Shown here: in pieces, positions 4,406 to 5,701 of the stretch | Layout of the letters: each line of letters starts with the position of its first letter | Position numbering within the stretch: position 1 is the first letter of the stretch | Source: an uncultured Faecalibacterium sp. | Lineage (GTDB): Bacteria > Bacillota > Clostridia > Oscillospirales > Ruminococcaceae | DNA length: 5,701 bases | Direction: 5' to 3' | NCBI GenBank assembly: GCA_900551435.1 | Contig: URVW01000100.1 | Span: forward strand, 1-5,701 | Made by a program: the position numbers and the translations under genes | Notes under the pieces: model-generated | What the model was told of the DNA's origin: nothing | What the model saw: only the letters and a program-made list of their open reading frames with translations | The model's database searches: none

Positions 4406-5701
4406 TTATCCCATCACAACGGTCACTTCGACGGTTTCACCAGCCTTGGCAATGGGCAGAACATTTCCGTCCAGTGCTGTGCCGTTGACGGTCACGCTCT
4501 TCACGCCCTTTTGCACCGCATGGGGGTTCTCGACCTTGATGTGGTAGACCGCCCCGCGATACCGGCGGGTCACGGTGAAGCCGGACATCGTGTGCGGGAT
4601 GCAGGGGTCGATTCGCAGACCGTCCAGCGTAGGCTGGATGCCGAGGATGTACTGGCTGACATTGAAGAACGTCCAAGCCGCCGTACCGGTCAGCCAGCTG
4701 TTTTTCGCTTCGCCGAAGGTCGGCGCGTCGCAGCCGGCCACCATCTGGCTGTAAACATAGGGTTCGGTGCGGTGGATCTCGGAGATGTCCTCGATGTAGG
4801 CGGGGCAGGTCTTTTTGTAAATCTCAAAAGCTCTGTTTCCGCGTCCGATCACAGTCTCTGCGATGGAAACCCATGGGTTATTGTGGCAGAAAATACCGGC
4901 ATTTTCCTTATAGCCGCCCGGATAAGAAGTGATCTCACCCAGTTCTACGTGATATTTTGTATAGCACGGCTGCAGCAGTACGATACCGTATTTTGTATCC
5001 AGGTGCTTTTCTACGGATTCCATTGCCTTTAAGCAGTATCCGTCTTTTAAGCCGATCTCAGCAATAACACAAAAGCCCTGAGGTTCGATGAAGATCTTGC
5101 CTTCCTCACATTCTTTGGAGCCGATCTTATGTTTGTAATGATCATAGGCACGCAGATACCATTCGCCGTCCCAGCCTGCGTCCAGTACGGTCTGTTCCAT
5201 TTTTTCAATCTGCTTTAATGCCTCATCAGCTTCTGCATCCAGTCCTCTGTGGCGGCAGATCTCTGCGTAATCTTTTCCGTATTTTACGAACATTCCGGCA
5301 ATGAAAACGGATTCGGCATTCGGTCCTTCGGAAGGTCCGAATGTCTGGAAGGATTCGCCGGGTTCTTCCGAGAAGCAGTTTAAGTTCAGGCAGTCATTCC
5401 AGTCGGCGCGTCCGATCAGAGGCAGGCCGTGCGGGCCAAGATGGTTTACGGTGTAATTAAAGGAACGTCTTAAATGTTCCATAAAGTCGGTAGCCTTTGA
5501 ATCATCATTATCGTACGGTGTGATCTCATCTAAGATCGAGTAGTCACCGGTCTCCTTTATGTACGCAGCAGTTCCTGCAATAAGCCAGAGCGGATCATCG
5601 TTAAAACCGCTTCCGATGTCGGCATTGCCTTTTTTGGTCAGCGGCTGATACTGATGATATGCGCTTCCGTCTTCAAACTGGGTGGAGGCAATGTCAAGGA
5701 T
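4406..5701 (-). CDS. GH94 cellobiose phosphorylase, C-terminal part (N-terminus cut by window edge)
   Basis: The frame is open from the right edge to a TAA at 4406-4408, giving 431 residues of a protein usually about 800 long. GH94 enzymes cleave cellobiose with inorganic phosphate to glucose 1-phosphate and glucose in the cytoplasm, saving ATP during cellulose or beta-glucan use. Visible signatures: FEDGSAYHQYQPLTKKGNAD, then SGFNDDPLWLIAGTAAYIKETGD (counting from the edge, the Asp pair at 35-36 holds the catalytic acid region), and GRADWNDCLNLNCFS followed by EEPGESFQTF, all in the (alpha/alpha)6 barrel. PGGYKENAGIFCHNNPW (in the phosphate-binding side) and SWLTGTAAWTFFNVSQYILGIQP end the barrel; the last 70 or so residues form the C-terminal beta domain. 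These motifs favour cellobiose over chitobiose or cellodextrin specificity. The internal Met at 5482 is not the start, because conserved catalytic sequence continues upstream of it. Base composition changes sharply near 4810 (see findings). Confidence 0.92.
   Translation of the reverse strand: MLDIASTQFEDGSAYHQYQPLTKKGNADIGSGFNDDPLWLIAGTAAYIKETGDYSILDEITPYDNDDSKATDFMEHLRRSFNYTVNHLGPHGLPLIGRADWNDCLNLNCFSEEPGESFQTFGPSEGPNAESVFIAGMFVKYGKDYAEICRHRGLDAEADEALKQIEKMEQTVLDAGWDGEWYLRAYDHYKHKIGSKECEEGKIFIEPQGFCVIAEIGLKDGYCLKAMESVEKHLDTKYGIVLLQPCYTKYHVELGEITSYPGGYKENAGIFCHNNPWVSIAETVIGRGNRAFEIYKKTCPAYIEDISEIHRTEPYVYSQMVAGCDAPTFGEAKNSWLTGTAAWTFFNVSQYILGIQPTLDGLRIDPCIPHTMSGFTVTRRYRGAVYHIKVENPHAVQKGVKSVTVNGTALDGNVLPIAKAGETVEVTVVMG

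Noticed and set aside
4391..5032. A 213-residue plus-strand frame after the terminator.
   Set aside because: It is antisense to the GH94 gene, with no ribosome site, and follows a strong terminator directly.

Overview
The window looks like chromosomal DNA of a moderately GC-rich gut Clostridium-group bacterium, most like Faecalibacterium or a related oscillospiraceous genus. I base this on strong AGGAGG ribosome sites, GC-rich codon use (about 58-61% in the stretches I counted), a Firmicutes-type glycerol kinase, a cellobiose phosphorylase, and a tail-protein family common in Firmicutes phages. The genus is inference.

Layout: (1) Positions 1-1844, minus strand, hold a large gene that runs off the left edge. 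It has a phage baseplate/tail-tip type N-terminus, a bacterial Ig-like (BIG2) domain and two related LamG-like modules. (2) Positions 1845-2121 are an AT-rich divergent control region. Two near-consensus sigma-70 promoters face away from each other, five copies of a TTGAG box surround and enter them, several palindromes are present, and a 20-codon Cys-rich leader ORF with a perfect Shine-Dalgarno lies ahead of the tail-like gene. (3) Positions 2122-2775, plus strand, encode a phage-type LexA-like self-cleaving repressor (HTH plus S24 peptidase). (4) Positions 2791-4287, plus strand, encode an intact glycerol kinase (glpK) only 15 nt after the repressor and almost certainly cotranscribed with it. 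(5) Positions 4298-4392 hold three successive hairpins, the last a strong bidirectional terminator. (6) Positions 4406-5701, minus strand, are the C-terminal part of a GH94 cellobiose phosphorylase that runs off the right edge. Its base composition changes abruptly near position 4810.

The most interesting unit is the divergent switch. A self-cleaving repressor shares its operator-rich promoter region with a phage-tail/receptor-binding type gene, not with the cro/excision-type gene expected in a lysogeny module, and the repressor is cotranscribed with glycerol kinase. This suggests a phage-derived surface or tail-fibre cassette placed under a LexA-like, possibly DNA-damage-responsive, switch in a metabolic locus. 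That reading is inference. What the sequence shows directly is the gene order, the promoters, the repeated boxes and the leader ORF.
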